64,000 bases of DNA from Paenibacillus aestuarii (GCF_027789125.1 NZ_JAQFVF010000092.1:62001-126000), one strand, 5' to 3'; positions 33,677-42,181 are shown, counted from the stretch's first letter. Notes: a model not told the origin generated them from the sequence alone. Program-made: numbers and translations.

Positions 33677-34240
33677 ATGACCTATACCGGCGAACGCATC
33701 TATATCCGTTTCTTCGAAGTTTCCGACGCAGAGGCGTTGCTGAGCTTGCACAAGCGCAATCGTGAGTTTTTCCAAGCTTTCACCCCGCTTCGCGAGGAGA
33801 GCTATTATACACTTGATAAGCAGATCTCGAACATTCACAGCTGGGAAGAAGATCGGAAAAAAGGTACTAAGTTCAACTTCGGCATTTTCCTGAAGGAAAC
33901 GGATGAGCTAATCGGTGATATCAGCCTGTTTGAGGTAATACGCGGGCCGCTGCAGAAGGCGATGATGGGCTACTCGCTCGATGCTGCGCATAACGGCAAA
34001 GGCTACATGAGCGAGGCGGCGAAGCTTGTCGTTCGCTACGCTTTTGAACATGAAAAACTCCATCGCTTGGAGGCCGGCGTCAAGCCCAGCAATGGAGGTT
34101 CGCTGCGGATATTGGAAAAAGCAGGGTTTCAACGTGAAGGCATCGCCCGCAAAAATGTGAAGATCAACGACGTCTGGGAAGACCACGTCATGCTTTCGTT
34201 ATTGTACGAGGACTTGTACACAGAACCTCGCGAAGCTTAG
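33677..34240 (+). CDS. GNAT acetyltransferase (RimJ/RimL type)
   Basis: A 187-aa N-acetyltransferase. The acetyl-CoA binding region reads LDAAHNGKGYMSEAAKLVVR (the Q/RxxGxG/A motif as NGKGY), and VKPSNGGSLRILEKAGFQRE is typical of the RimJ/RimL subfamily. These acetylate the alpha amino group of ribosomal proteins or small molecules. Substrate is unknown. AGAGGATG precedes the ATG. Confidence 0.85.
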   Translation: MTYTGERIYIRFFEVSDAEALLSLHKRNREFFQAFTPLREESYYTLDKQISNIHSWEEDRKKGTKFNFGIFLKETDELIGDISLFEVIRGPLQKAMMGYSLDAAHNGKGYMSEAAKLVVRYAFEHEKLHRLEAGVKPSNGGSLRILEKAGFQREGIARKNVKINDVWEDHVMLSLLYEDLYTEPREA

Positions 34241-34250
34241 GCCTAATCGA

Positions 34251-34727
34251 TTACTCCTTATAAGTCATCATTTTATCAAATGCGTCATTTTCCATATATG
34301 CCCGGGCCAGTTCGGCTTTCCCAGAGGTCAGAAACATTCTGACGAGAGAGCTGCTGGTCTGCATATAAGGCGTATACGGCGATAAATAGATCGTATCCGC
34401 GTTCGTCGTGCTTCTCATGTACTGCTCCAGCTGAAGCTCGTACTCCAGATCCGTCGCATTGCGGATGCCGCGAATGATTGCCTTGATGCCGTGCTCATTC
34501 ACATAGTCGGCAACAATGCCTTCGAAGGCGACGATGCGGATGTTGCGGTCCCGGGGAATAGACAGCTGAACAAGCTCTGTCCGCTGTTCAATTGTAAAAA
34601 AGTGATGTTTCGTACGGTTGTTCGCCACAAGAATGTGCATTTCATCAAATAAGCTCGTCGCCCTCTCAATAACGGAGGTATGGCCTAACGTAATTGGATC
34701 AAAGCTTCCTGCGTATGCTACCTTCAT
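34251..34727 (-). CDS. coaD: Phosphopantetheine adenylyltransferase-like protein (divergent CoaD)
   Basis: A 158-aa nucleotidyltransferase of the CoaD family. The N-terminal signature is YAGSFDPITLGHTSVIERA (TLGH replaces the usual TNGH/TYGH), and IIRGIRNATDLEYELQLEQY and the closing TSSSLVR motif are in the expected order. It should add AMP to 4'-phosphopantetheine, the fourth step of CoA synthesis. The segment NADTIYLSPYTPYMQTSSSL differs from typical CoaD, and no rsmD lies next to it. A standard coaD may exist elsewhere in the genome. Confidence 0.8.
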   Translation of the reverse strand: MKVAYAGSFDPITLGHTSVIERATSLFDEMHILVANNRTKHHFFTIEQRTELVQLSIPRDRNIRIVAFEGIVADYVNEHGIKAIIRGIRNATDLEYELQLEQYMRSTTNADTIYLSPYTPYMQTSSSLVRMFLTSGKAELARAYMENDAFDKMMTYKE

Positions 34728-34877
34728 CCTATTCCCTCCACTGCCGAATGATCGTTCCTAATCCCTTGCAGAATGCTTACCCTAAGCCTAGCCAAGCGCC
34801 CATGAAATCATAACTCCAATTGACTCCTAAGCACCGATTCTCCTTGGGCCCCATAGACTAAAGCGGAGGAGATCAAC

Positions 34878-35198
34878 ATGCTCAAAATGATGACAGATTC
34901 CGTTCGCTTCCCGGAGAAAATAGGTGCAGGTCGAACGATTGTTAAGAAGTATTCCACCTACCCCCATCCTGTCCGCCAAGTCTCGGCTTCCTTATCCGGC
35001 ATTGACTACGGCTTCTCGGATGCGGAAGGTTCCTTCTTTCGTTCCCAGATTCAGCTGACGACCAAAATACTGTCCACGTACACGTTTCAAGTCAGTACCT
35101 TGTTCGGATTTCGATCGCAGGCGTTCGATAAGCGGGTCGACGCCACCATTCAATACAATTTGCTCATTGAAAGCGCAGATGGCACCCGTTATGAATAA
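34878..35198 (+). CDS. Hypothetical protein (106 aa)
   Basis: A 106-aa soluble protein starting MLKMMTDSVRFPEKIGAGRT after GGAGGAG. The second half contains YTFQVSTLFGFRSQAFDKRVD and TIQYNLLIESADGTRYE, predicted to be beta-rich. I do not recognise a family. A strong terminator follows. Confidence 0.6.
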   Translation: MLKMMTDSVRFPEKIGAGRTIVKKYSTYPHPVRQVSASLSGIDYGFSDAEGSFFRSQIQLTTKILSTYTFQVSTLFGFRSQAFDKRVDATIQYNLLIESADGTRYE

Positions 35199-35199
35199 T

Positions 35200-35253
35200 C
35201 AAAAAAGAGTACTCCCGTAAGCGTGTCTGCATGCTCTCGAAGTACTCTTTTTA
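35200..35253. terminator. Bidirectional terminator between 106-aa gene and GNAT gene
   Basis: Stem AAAGAGTACT/AGTACTCTTT with a loop of about 27 nt, six A on the left and five T on the right. It lies between two convergent genes. Confidence 0.8.
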
Positions 35254-35268
35254 TATCCGCAATCGTTG

Positions 35269-35703
35269 TTATTCGTCGGTTTCTTCATCCACCTCATACG
35301 TGCACTGGAACCGCTCAACACCTGGGTATTTCTCGCCCAAGCTGTTAATGACGAAGCCGACATTCCGGTAAAATTCAACGGTTTCCTCATCCGTCTCCGT
35401 CACAATTCGTTCCGGCTGGAACTCGGCGATCGTCTCCAGAAGGATGCCTCGGCCAAACCCGACTCCCCGGCTCTCCGGCTCCACAGCCAAATGCAGCAGG
35501 TGCATGACCTTATGCTCATCGAGCCGATAGCCAATAATCCCTACATATCGTTCCTCGGATTCGTACACATACAGATGCGTCGCCTCGTCGGCTCTATAGA
35601 CCGCTATCGCTTGGTCCAGCTGCTCCGGATCAGGGAATATGCTGTAGCCAAGCAGTTCCTGGATCTGCGGTTCTTCTATCCGATTTTTCACATCGATTAA
35701 CAT
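35269..35703 (-). CDS. GNAT-family acetyltransferase
   Basis: A 144-aa acetyltransferase. The start is the ATG at 35703, preceded by AGAAGTGA; longer frames upstream lie inside the HAD gene. The acetyl-CoA site is VEPESRGVGFGRGILLETI (RGVGFG), and later TDEETVEFYRNVGFVINSLG is typical of GNATs. The region before the site contains SEERYVGIIGYRLDEHKVMH. It is probably co-transcribed with the HAD gene upstream (86 nt gap). Substrate unknown. Confidence 0.82.
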   Translation of the reverse strand: MLIDVKNRIEEPQIQELLGYSIFPDPEQLDQAIAVYRADEATHLYVYESEERYVGIIGYRLDEHKVMHLLHLAVEPESRGVGFGRGILLETIAEFQPERIVTETDEETVEFYRNVGFVINSLGEKYPGVERFQCTYEVDEETDE

Positions 35704-35789
35704 ATCAGTCACTTCTTTCTTCACTCTTCTGATCTTTATTTTAATCTTGTTCATGCGCTCTTTCAACTCTAGCTCTAACGTCCTCCCTG

Positions 35790-36443
35790 CTAGACATAAG
35801 CTAACAGCTCCAGCAGATGCTGAATATGAGCAAAAGCTTGAACGCCTTTGTCCGATAGCGCCTCCTGCGAGCCGCCGTAGCTTATAAAAGGAATGCCAGC
35901 CTCCATCGAAGCCCGCCCGTCGATCCAGGAATCGCCAATTGAAAGCCACGCCTCCTCTTGCACTTGAGGGAACTGGCGCTTTGCCGCCAAATAGCCGGAA
36001 GGCGACGGCTTCATCGCCTGCATCTGCTCTCTGCCGATCACCAGATCAAAAAAATGATCAATCTGCGTGATCTCCAGCGCATGCCGCGCCGCTTGATACG
36101 AATTATTCGTAACAATGACCAGCGTATACTTGCCGGCCAAGGTGGACAGCAGCTCCCGTGCTCCCGTCTCAAGCCCCGCCTCCTCCATCCCGGCGACCTC
36201 ATGCTTCTGGGCAATCCGCATGGCAGCGTCATACATCTCATCGGTAAGGCCCTGGGCCTTCGCTCTCTCTAGCAGCGTAGAGGTCGTATGGTCAGCGATG
36301 GATATGGATGCGGACAGCACGCCGCTGTCGATCAAATAGCCGGCCACTTCGCGTTTCATCGCCTGAAAATCGATATGCGATTGGAGCAGTGTATTATCCA
36401 TGTCAAACACAATGCCCTGTACCGTGTTTACGTTTGCCCTCAC
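35790..36443 (-). CDS. HAD-family hydrolase (phosphoglycolate phosphatase-like)
   Basis: A 217-aa Rossmann-type phosphatase starting at the GTG at 36443, 7 nt after GGAGGGG. Motif I is VFDMDNTLL, motif II is VIVTNNSY, motif III holds Lys in QAMKPSPSGYL, and motif IV is IGDSWIDGRAS. The cap is an alpha-helical insertion between motifs I and II. Likely substrates are small phosphorylated metabolites. The AT-rich upstream DNA separates it from the riboswitch of the opposite gene. Confidence 0.87.
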   Translation of the reverse strand: MRANVNTVQGIVFDMDNTLLQSHIDFQAMKREVAGYLIDSGVLSASISIADHTTSTLLERAKAQGLTDEMYDAAMRIAQKHEVAGMEEAGLETGARELLSTLAGKYTLVIVTNNSYQAARHALEITQIDHFFDLVIGREQMQAMKPSPSGYLAAKRQFPQVQEEAWLSIGDSWIDGRASMEAGIPFISYGGSQEALSDKGVQAFAHIQHLLELLAYV

Positions 36444-36527
36444 TCTTTTTCCCCTCCGCTAAATGGTAGATTTATGTAAAGTTAATCACTTTCGACATTT
36501 TCTTACGGAATTAAGCACACATTGCTA

Positions 36528-36556
36528 TGGACGCAAAATTTGCGCCTCTTTATAAT
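36528..36556 (+). promoter_or_regulatory. Promoter of the c-di-GMP riboswitch transcript
   Basis: TGGACG (36528-36533), 17 nt, TATAAT (36551-36556). The -10 box is consensus and the -35 box matches four of six bases. It lies about 33 nt before the riboswitch. Confidence 0.6.
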
Positions 36557-36588
36557 AAGTCTCAGATTGTATATGTGTCTACGAATCT

Positions 36589-36675
36589 GATAAAGGCAAA
36601 TCATCGGAAACGATGAGACGCAAAGCCATGGCCTAACGCATCCGCCTGGGTGCTATGGTAGACAGGTTACCGAGT
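36589..36675 (+). promoter_or_regulatory. GEMM-I cyclic di-GMP riboswitch
   Basis: The sequence carries the conserved GEMM-I features in order: AAAGGCAAA (36592-36600), a P2 stem with loop ATCGGAAACGAT, then GACGCAAAGCCATGG, the second stem with CCGCCTGGG, and the closing ACAGGTTACCGAG. The GAAA tetraloop and the tetraloop-receptor-like region are both present. Downstream, a hairpin plus T run (36681-36714) suits transcription control. c-di-GMP binding would link cellular c-di-GMP to expression of the GGDEF-EAL gene that begins at 36735. Confidence 0.92.
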
Positions 36676-36680
36676 AGCGA

Positions 36681-36714
36681 GGGTCCATCCTGTTATTCGG
36701 GATGGGCCTTTCTT
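36681..36714 (+). terminator. Expression-platform terminator of the riboswitch
   Basis: Stem GGTCCATCC/GGGATGGGCC with a loop TGTTATTC, followed by TTTCTT. Its position 20 nt before the start codon suits regulated termination or anti-termination. Confidence 0.75.
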
Positions 36715-36734
36715 ATGAAAAATGAGGTGATGCG

Positions 36735-38561
36735 ATGCATCCTTTAGCCATGATTCATTCCCCTTTATTACTCGCACTGCTATCGTTCATCATTGTGCTT
36801 TTTGTCGCTTACTCCATACTTGTTTTTGCCAATAAGTTGCGTGGTCCTTTCGCAAACCGGCGTGTTACCGCGCAAACGGCCTTGAAAGCCGCCGTGACAG
36901 ATTCCGTCATCGACTGCATCCTGATCGTTAACCGCCGCGGATGGATCATTGAATGGAATCCGGCTGCTGAACGAACATTCGGTTGCACCCGATCCGAGGC
37001 GCTCCGCCGCACTTTGTTTGATTTCTTGTTCCCCATTGACCAAAATGGACAAGAAGCAGCCGCTTTATTTCAACGCCTCAACAATTATGACAAAGCTGTC
37101 ATAGGAAAACGCATCGAAATGGACGCGTTCCGAGCGAACGGCAGCAAGTTTCCTGCGGAAATCACGATCACCGCCGCCCATGTCGGCGGCCAACCTGTCT
37201 ATATCACTCATCTGCGTGACTTGACGGAGAAGAAAAAGGTCGAAGATATGATCAATCAGCTGGCCTATTACGATCTGCTTACCGGCCTGCCGAACCGCAA
37301 CCAGTTTCATCAGTTTTTTGTTGATATGCTGGATGCCGCCCGCAGCCACGAGCATAGCGTTGCTGTCCTCTTCCTCGATATTAACCGCTTTAAGCACATC
37401 AACGATACGTTAGGCCATCCGGTCGGCGATCAAGTTTTGCAAAAGTTTTCCGCTTTGCTTTCGCGCAGCTTGGCCGCGGAGAGCATCGCCTCGCGGCTTA
37501 GCGGCGATGAATTCGTCATTCTTATGTCTCAGGCGAATCGTGAGTCCGCCGCCAGACAAGCTGAATCCGTCATCCGTCAGCTCTATACGCCGTTTAGTTT
37601 GAATGAGCGCGATGTTGTCGTATCCACGAGCATTGGCATCGCCATATTCCCTGAAGATGGCGAGGACACGGACGTGCTGCTCAAGCATGCCGATCAAGCT
37701 ATGTACGCGGCCAAAGAGCGCGGCCCCGGCCGTTATCAGTTTTTCGAACCCAGCATGAATAGGCTCTATAATCGCCGTATAGCGATTGAGCAGGCTTTGC
37801 GGCACGCCTTGGACAACGGTGAGTTCGCGCTGGCGTATCAGCCCGCCTTTCATTTGCCAACTGGCGCCATGATCGGCGTGGAAGCCTTGCTTCGCTGGGA
37901 GAACGCGCAGCTTGGCAGCATTAAGCCTAAGGAGTTCATCCCCATTGCCGAGGAATCCGGCCAAATCTCGGCCATCGAGAATTGGGTGCTGCGCACCGCC
38001 TGCGCCCAGATGAAGGCGTGGCATGACGCAGGGATGATCCGCGTTCCGATCGCGGTGCATGTATCCGCCATTCAGCTGCATGAGCGGCTGGCGCCCACGC
38101 TTTCCGCTATTTTGCAGGAGACAGGGCTCGACGCCCGCTATGTGGAGCTTGAAATTAGCGAGAGCACAGCGATGATCAATGATTCGGACATTCTTGAACA
38201 ACTGATTGCCTTAAAGAACCTCGGCCTCAGCCTGGTCCTCGACAATTTCGGCGCCGGCTCGTCCTTGAACGTGTTGCGCCATGTTCCGGTGGATACGCTG
38301 AAAATCGATAAATCGTTCGTGCATGCGATTTCGGCCTCGCAAGAAGAGGCTCGTATGGTATCCGCCATCGTGGCGATGGCCCGCAGCCTGAAGTTGAACG
38401 TCATCGCCGAAGGCGTTGAAACGCAGGAACAGCTGCTGTTTCTGGACAAGCACGGCTGCCATCTGGCCCAAGGCTATATGCTCTGTGTGCCTTTAACAGC
38501 CGCACAATTTGCAAGTCATTATGTCTACCCTGCTGCTATGGCTCACCTGGAAGCACTTTAA
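36735..38561 (+). CDS. PAS-GGDEF-EAL protein (c-di-GMP signalling)
   Basis: A 608-aa protein. Residues 8-32 form one membrane helix, residues ~48-165 a PAS domain, residues ~175-340 a GGDEF domain and residues ~345-600 an EAL domain. The GGDEF signature is SGDEF (256-260), and the earlier FLDINRFKHINDTLGH motif is intact. The EAL core is intact at EALLRW (383-387), ELEISES, and EGVET, but two usual metal ligands are changed: the conserved VN Asn is His442 (VHVSAIQL) and the second Asp of DDFG is Asn504 (VLDNFGAG). Phosphodiesterase activity may be lost, so it could be mainly a cyclase. GAGGTG precedes the ATG. Confidence 0.92.
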   Translation: MHPLAMIHSPLLLALLSFIIVLFVAYSILVFANKLRGPFANRRVTAQTALKAAVTDSVIDCILIVNRRGWIIEWNPAAERTFGCTRSEALRRTLFDFLFPIDQNGQEAAALFQRLNNYDKAVIGKRIEMDAFRANGSKFPAEITITAAHVGGQPVYITHLRDLTEKKKVEDMINQLAYYDLLTGLPNRNQFHQFFVDMLDAARSHEHSVAVLFLDINRFKHINDTLGHPVGDQVLQKFSALLSRSLAAESIASRLSGDEFVILMSQANRESAARQAESVIRQLYTPFSLNERDVVVSTSIGIAIFPEDGEDTDVLLKHADQAMYAAKERGPGRYQFFEPSMNRLYNRRIAIEQALRHALDNGEFALAYQPAFHLPTGAMIGVEALLRWENAQLGSIKPKEFIPIAEESGQISAIENWVLRTACAQMKAWHDAGMIRVPIAVHVSAIQLHERLAPTLSAILQETGLDARYVELEISESTAMINDSDILEQLIALKNLGLSLVLDNFGAGSSLNVLRHVPVDTLKIDKSFVHAISASQEEARMVSAIVAMARSLKLNVIAEGVETQEQLLFLDKHGCHLAQGYMLCVPLTAAQFASHYVYPAAMAHLEAL

Positions 38562-38566
38562 TTGAA

Positions 38567-38605
38567 AAGCCGGATCGCGCTGAAGGCGCCGTCCGGCTTG
38601 TTATT
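38567..38605 (+). terminator. Terminator of the GGDEF-EAL gene
   Basis: Stem AAGCCGGA/TCCGGCTT with a loop of about 17 nt, then a T-rich run TTGTTATTG. It is also next to the convergent MFS gene. Confidence 0.65.
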
Positions 38606-38615
38606 GTTTGGCGGG

Positions 38616-39944
38616 CTAAGCTCCGATACCCGCTTGCTTCGCTGCCGACGGAATGGCAAATGGCGCGGCGAAAGCCGCAATACTGGCGACAAGCGCAAAC
38701 ACAAACATGCTGTGAATGCCGCTATAGAAGCTTGGCGTGCCGTTCAATATTGCGCCCATAATCGTTACACTGATGGCTGTGCCAATATTGCGGGCAAACA
38801 GCTGCAATGACGTCGATATGCCCTTTTGGTGCGGTTCTACGAGCTGCTGTGAGCCGATCGTTGAGATCGTGAAGATTATGCCGAAGGCTAAGCCAAGCAC
38901 GGTTAGCGCCGTAAACGAGTACCAGAATGAAGAGCTTTCGCGCAAAAAATAAAGCATAATGGCGGTCACTAACATGAACGCGTTTCCAATTATTAACAAC
39001 GGCTTATACCCATACTTTAGCACCCATTTGCCTCCGGGGACGGCAACCGCCATCCAGCCGATTGAGGTGGACAACAACGCGATGCCGCTGATGAAGAGCG
39101 AATAGCCCTGCGTCTGCATGAACAGCGGCATAAAGCTGGAAGTGCCGAACAGCGCCAGGCAGCTGAGAAAGGAACCGGCGATCATCACCGCAACAGGACG
39201 GTTGCTCAGCAGGGACAGCGGCACGATCGGCGAGCTTTGTTTGCGTTCATACCAGAAGAAAGCGATCAAGAGCACAGCACCCGCCGCGCCATACCAAACC
39301 ATGTGCTGCTTCACAGCCGTTGTCAGCAGCAGCAGCGAGACGCCGGCTGAGAACAGCAGCGCGCCGCCATAATCGATGGGCGAGCGCTTAGGCGAGTACA
39401 CTTCCTGATACGGGAGCAGCGTCAGCAGCGCAATGAGGCACACCGGGATGTTGACAAAAAAGATCCAGCGCCAGGTCATATAAGTAACGAAAAAAGTGCC
39501 CAACAGCGGCGCCAAGATCGCGGAAAGCCCCCACATGCCCGTAAAAAAGGCCTGCACCTTCCCCCGCTGCTCAACGCTGAACAGATCCCCGGCAATAATC
39601 GAAGGAAAAGGCATCATCACGCCGGCCCCAATCCCCTGTATCGCGCGGAAAATAATGAGCTGGATCATCGACTGCGACAACCCGCACAACAACGACCCGC
39701 CAAGAAACAACACAATCCCCGTAGCAAAAATCTTTTTGCGCCCAAACAAATCGGACAGCCGGCCAGCCACTGGCGCGAGCACCGTCGAAATCACCATATA
39801 CGACGTAAATGCCCAGGCATACAAATCATGGCCGCCGATCTCTTTGACGATCACGGGCATGGTCGTGTTGGCAATTGTCGTGTCCATCGAGGCGACAAGC
39901 ATGGCGAGGACGATGCTGACCATCACCGTAGTACGGCTTTTCAT
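38616..39944 (-). CDS. MFS transporter (DHA2-like multidrug efflux)
   Basis: A 442-aa transporter with 12-14 membrane segments. It opens MVSIVLAMLVASMDTTIANT, the DHA2 family pattern (D/NxTIVN-like), and the conserved loop 2-3 motif is GRLSDLFGRKKIF. The later motif RAIQGIGAGVMMPFPSIIAG is also typical of drug:proton antiporters. It should export toxic compounds using proton motive force. The start ATG follows GGAGGTG. Substrate unknown. Confidence 0.88.
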   Translation of the reverse strand: MKSRTTVMVSIVLAMLVASMDTTIANTTMPVIVKEIGGHDLYAWAFTSYMVISTVLAPVAGRLSDLFGRKKIFATGIVLFLGGSLLCGLSQSMIQLIIFRAIQGIGAGVMMPFPSIIAGDLFSVEQRGKVQAFFTGMWGLSAILAPLLGTFFVTYMTWRWIFFVNIPVCLIALLTLLPYQEVYSPKRSPIDYGGALLFSAGVSLLLLTTAVKQHMVWYGAAGAVLLIAFFWYERKQSSPIVPLSLLSNRPVAVMIAGSFLSCLALFGTSSFMPLFMQTQGYSLFISGIALLSTSIGWMAVAVPGGKWVLKYGYKPLLIIGNAFMLVTAIMLYFLRESSSFWYSFTALTVLGLAFGIIFTISTIGSQQLVEPHQKGISTSLQLFARNIGTAISVTIMGAILNGTPSFYSGIHSMFVFALVASIAAFAAPFAIPSAAKQAGIGA

Positions 39945-40144
39945 TATTTACACCTCCGAATCTTCAATGCTTTCCAGTCTCTCTATGTTAACATACGCGC
40001 TGACCGTACAGGGACATTCACCCAGAATGAAGTCCAGCCATATATTGAACGGTGGCTCCTGTATATTTTCCCCTTTACAAATACAAGCACCATGGAATAA
40101 AATAAATCCAATATGATTAGTAGGAATTGAGAGGACATGACGAC

Positions 40145-40909
40145 ATGACTTTAAGCATTTTATTGATGGGCGTTTTGGTTGGTTTCCTGGTCGGCTTAAC
40201 AGGTGTTGGCGGCGCGTCGCTGCTCACCCCTATCTTGGTCATGATCGGTATTCATCCTTCCATTGCCGTGGGTACCGACCTGTTGTATAACTCTGTCACC
40301 AAACTATTCGGCACGATTCAGCACTGGCGGCAAAAGTCAATCGATTGGCGGCTTGTCAAACATTTGGCTATGGGCAGCATTCCCGGTGTCATTCTCGCTG
40401 TCGGTTTTCTGCGCTTGTTTGAATCGTATTACCATAATCAAGAGGTCATCATTAAGCATGCGTTGGGCTACGTACTTATTCTTGTGGCGATTGCTACGCT
40501 TATCAAAGTCTTCTTCGGCCATAAAATCAAAGAGAACCGCTGGCAATTAAAATCGCTTGAAGAGAAGCGCGGTCTGACTATTACCATCGGCGCCGTGCTC
40601 GGCTTCATCGTCGGCCTAACTTCCATCGGCTCCGGCTCGCTCTACGCCATTGCGATGCTCTACTTCTTCCGCATGAGCGCCACACAGCTCGTCGGCACTG
40701 ATATCGCGCACGCCTTCTTCTTGGCCACGACGGCCGGCGTTCTGCATGCTAGCATGGGAAACGTAAACTACACGCTCGTGCTGAACTTGCTGCTCGGCTC
40801 GATCCCCGGCGTTCTCGTAGGCAGTATGCTCTCCGCCAAAGCGCCGACTGCGCTGCTGCGAACGATCATCGCCAGCCTCGTGCTGATCAGCGGCTTAAAG
40901 CTTATCTGA
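40145..40909 (+). CDS. TSUP (TauE/SafE) family sulfite/anion exporter
   Basis: A 254-aa membrane protein with about eight segments; the ATG at 40145 follows GAGAGG, and the frame extends upstream only through a TTG. Two TauE/SafE half-repeats are visible: VGFLVGLTGVGGASLLTPIL (N-terminal) and GFIVGLTSIGSGSLYAIAML (C-terminal). It should move a small organic or inorganic anion such as sulfite or sulfoacetate. Context gives no hint of the substrate. Confidence 0.88.
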   Translation: MTLSILLMGVLVGFLVGLTGVGGASLLTPILVMIGIHPSIAVGTDLLYNSVTKLFGTIQHWRQKSIDWRLVKHLAMGSIPGVILAVGFLRLFESYYHNQEVIIKHALGYVLILVAIATLIKVFFGHKIKENRWQLKSLEEKRGLTITIGAVLGFIVGLTSIGSGSLYAIAMLYFFRMSATQLVGTDIAHAFFLATTAGVLHASMGNVNYTLVLNLLLGSIPGVLVGSMLSAKAPTALLRTIIASLVLISGLKLI

Positions 40910-40911
40910 AC

Positions 40912-40943
40912 AATCCCCCGTCCCCGCAAGGGGATTTTTTTTT
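40912..40943 (+). terminator. Terminator of the TSUP gene
   Basis: Stem AATCCCC/GGGGATT, followed by nine T. Confidence 0.85.
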
Positions 40944-41049
40944 GTTTACGCCCATTTTCCGCTAATCGGGTCAAATGCCTGCACCGCTAATGGCAAATTG
41001 CTCATACGTTGTGATGAATACCTAAAGCCATAACGAAGGAGTGCCGCGC

Positions 41050-41451
41050 ATGCAGCGATTAATGTGCAAAGGAAAAATACATCGGGCCACCGTCACGGAA
41101 GCGGATCTGAACTATGTAGGGAGCATCACGATAGACGGCCTGCTGATGCGAAAAGCGAACATTTTACCCTATGAAATGGTCCAGGTTACGAGTCTCCGCA
41201 ACGCCACCCGCTGGAAAACATATGCCATCCCCGCACCTGAAGGCTGTGGCAAAATCGGCTTGAACGGCCCTCCGGCCCATCTTTTTCAACCTGGCGACCT
41301 GGTGGTCATCTTAAGCCTTGGTCTTATGAATGAGGATGAAATTCGCGCGCTCAAGCCGCAGGTTGTTTTCGTGGATGAACGGAACCAGCTTGTCTCCGTG
41401 GAAGAGCACGATCTTGTCATTACGAAGCAAGAAGCGAAGAACCATGAGTAA
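41050..41451 (+). CDS. panD: Aspartate 1-decarboxylase (PanD)
   Basis: A 133-aa pyruvoyl enzyme. The start is the ATG at 41050, with GAAGGAG 8 nt upstream (an in-frame GTG lies at 41041). The proenzyme cleavage site is the Gly-Ser in NYVGSITIDG, preceded by KIHRATVTEADL, both diagnostic of PanD. It makes beta-alanine for pantothenate. Its C-terminal extension (IRALKPQVVFVDERNQLVSV) is long for the family. panB and panC are not adjacent; instead the stop overlaps an ATP-grasp gene by 8 nt, so the two are coupled. Confidence 0.93.
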   Translation: MQRLMCKGKIHRATVTEADLNYVGSITIDGLLMRKANILPYEMVQVTSLRNATRWKTYAIPAPEGCGKIGLNGPPAHLFQPGDLVVILSLGLMNEDEIRALKPQVVFVDERNQLVSVEEHDLVITKQEAKNHE

Positions 41452-42181
41452 ATTAAGCACCAGCAAGTGGACCAAATATAAAATTATGCGAAAAGACGCC
41501 AAACTTCTCCCCCACCTGCCCAAGACCAAATGGCTTAGGGAAAGCTCGCTCTGGCGCATGCTGGATAAATATGATCAGGTCATCATCAAACCAACCGGCA
41601 GCTACGGCGGCCATGGCGTCATCCGCATCAAGAGGCTGGCCGGTGGCACTTATCAAGTTCATAACGGCGCGAACAAGAAAACGTACCAAAGCAAGTCTGC
41701 ACTCAATGCTTATATTCATAAATACAGCAAGAAAACGTATCTCGTGCAGCAGCGCATTCCGCTGGCAACGGTGAAAGGACGCCCCTTTGACCTGCGTGTC
41801 ATGGTGCAGCGCAGCAGCCGCAAAGCCCCTTGGCAGGTGACAGGCAAGCTGGCGAAGGTCGCCGGCAAAGGCTTCATTGTCACCAACGTGCGCCGCAGCA
41901 GCGGCAAGGTCGTTTCCGTCGAGCACGTGCTGAATCATTCCGCCTTAAAGAGCATGTCACGAGCCCGGTTGCTGGAAAAAATGGATAAAGTCGCGCTGGA
42001 CTCCGCCAGGCAGCTGGACGCCTCCTATCCATGGGTGCACACGATGGGCATCGATATGGGCCTGGATCATGATGGGAATGTATGGGTCATTGAAGTCAAC
42101 TTTGCGCCGATGTTGGGGCTGTTCCTGAAGTTGAAAAATAAATCGATGTTCCGCAAGATCAAATCTTTTTCCAAGAAATAA
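41444..42181 (+). CDS. YheC/YheD-family ATP-grasp protein
   Basis: A 245-aa protein whose ATG at 41444 lies inside the panD stop region. The start was chosen because the longer frame further upstream only reads panD in another phase. The ATP-grasp fold is visible in YDQVIIKPTGSYGGHGVIRI (the Lys and glycine loop), LVQQRIPLATVKGRPFDLRV, and the final Mg-site strand HDGNVWVIEVNFAPMLGL (ExN). YheC/D proteins are linked to spore coats in Bacilli, with no proven reaction. The Lys-rich N- and C-termini suggest a basic surface. Coupling to panD is unusual. Confidence 0.82.
   Translation: MSKLSTSKWTKYKIMRKDAKLLPHLPKTKWLRESSLWRMLDKYDQVIIKPTGSYGGHGVIRIKRLAGGTYQVHNGANKKTYQSKSALNAYIHKYSKKTYLVQQRIPLATVKGRPFDLRVMVQRSSRKAPWQVTGKLAKVAGKGFIVTNVRRSSGKVVSVEHVLNHSALKSMSRARLLEKMDKVALDSARQLDASYPWVHTMGIDMGLDHDGNVWVIEVNFAPMLGLFLKLKNKSMFRKIKSFSKK

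Noticed and set aside
35754..35949. N-terminal extension of the GNAT protein into the HAD gene
   Set aside because: The extension is out of frame with the HAD gene and lacks a ribosome site; ATG 35703 with AGAAGTGA is better.
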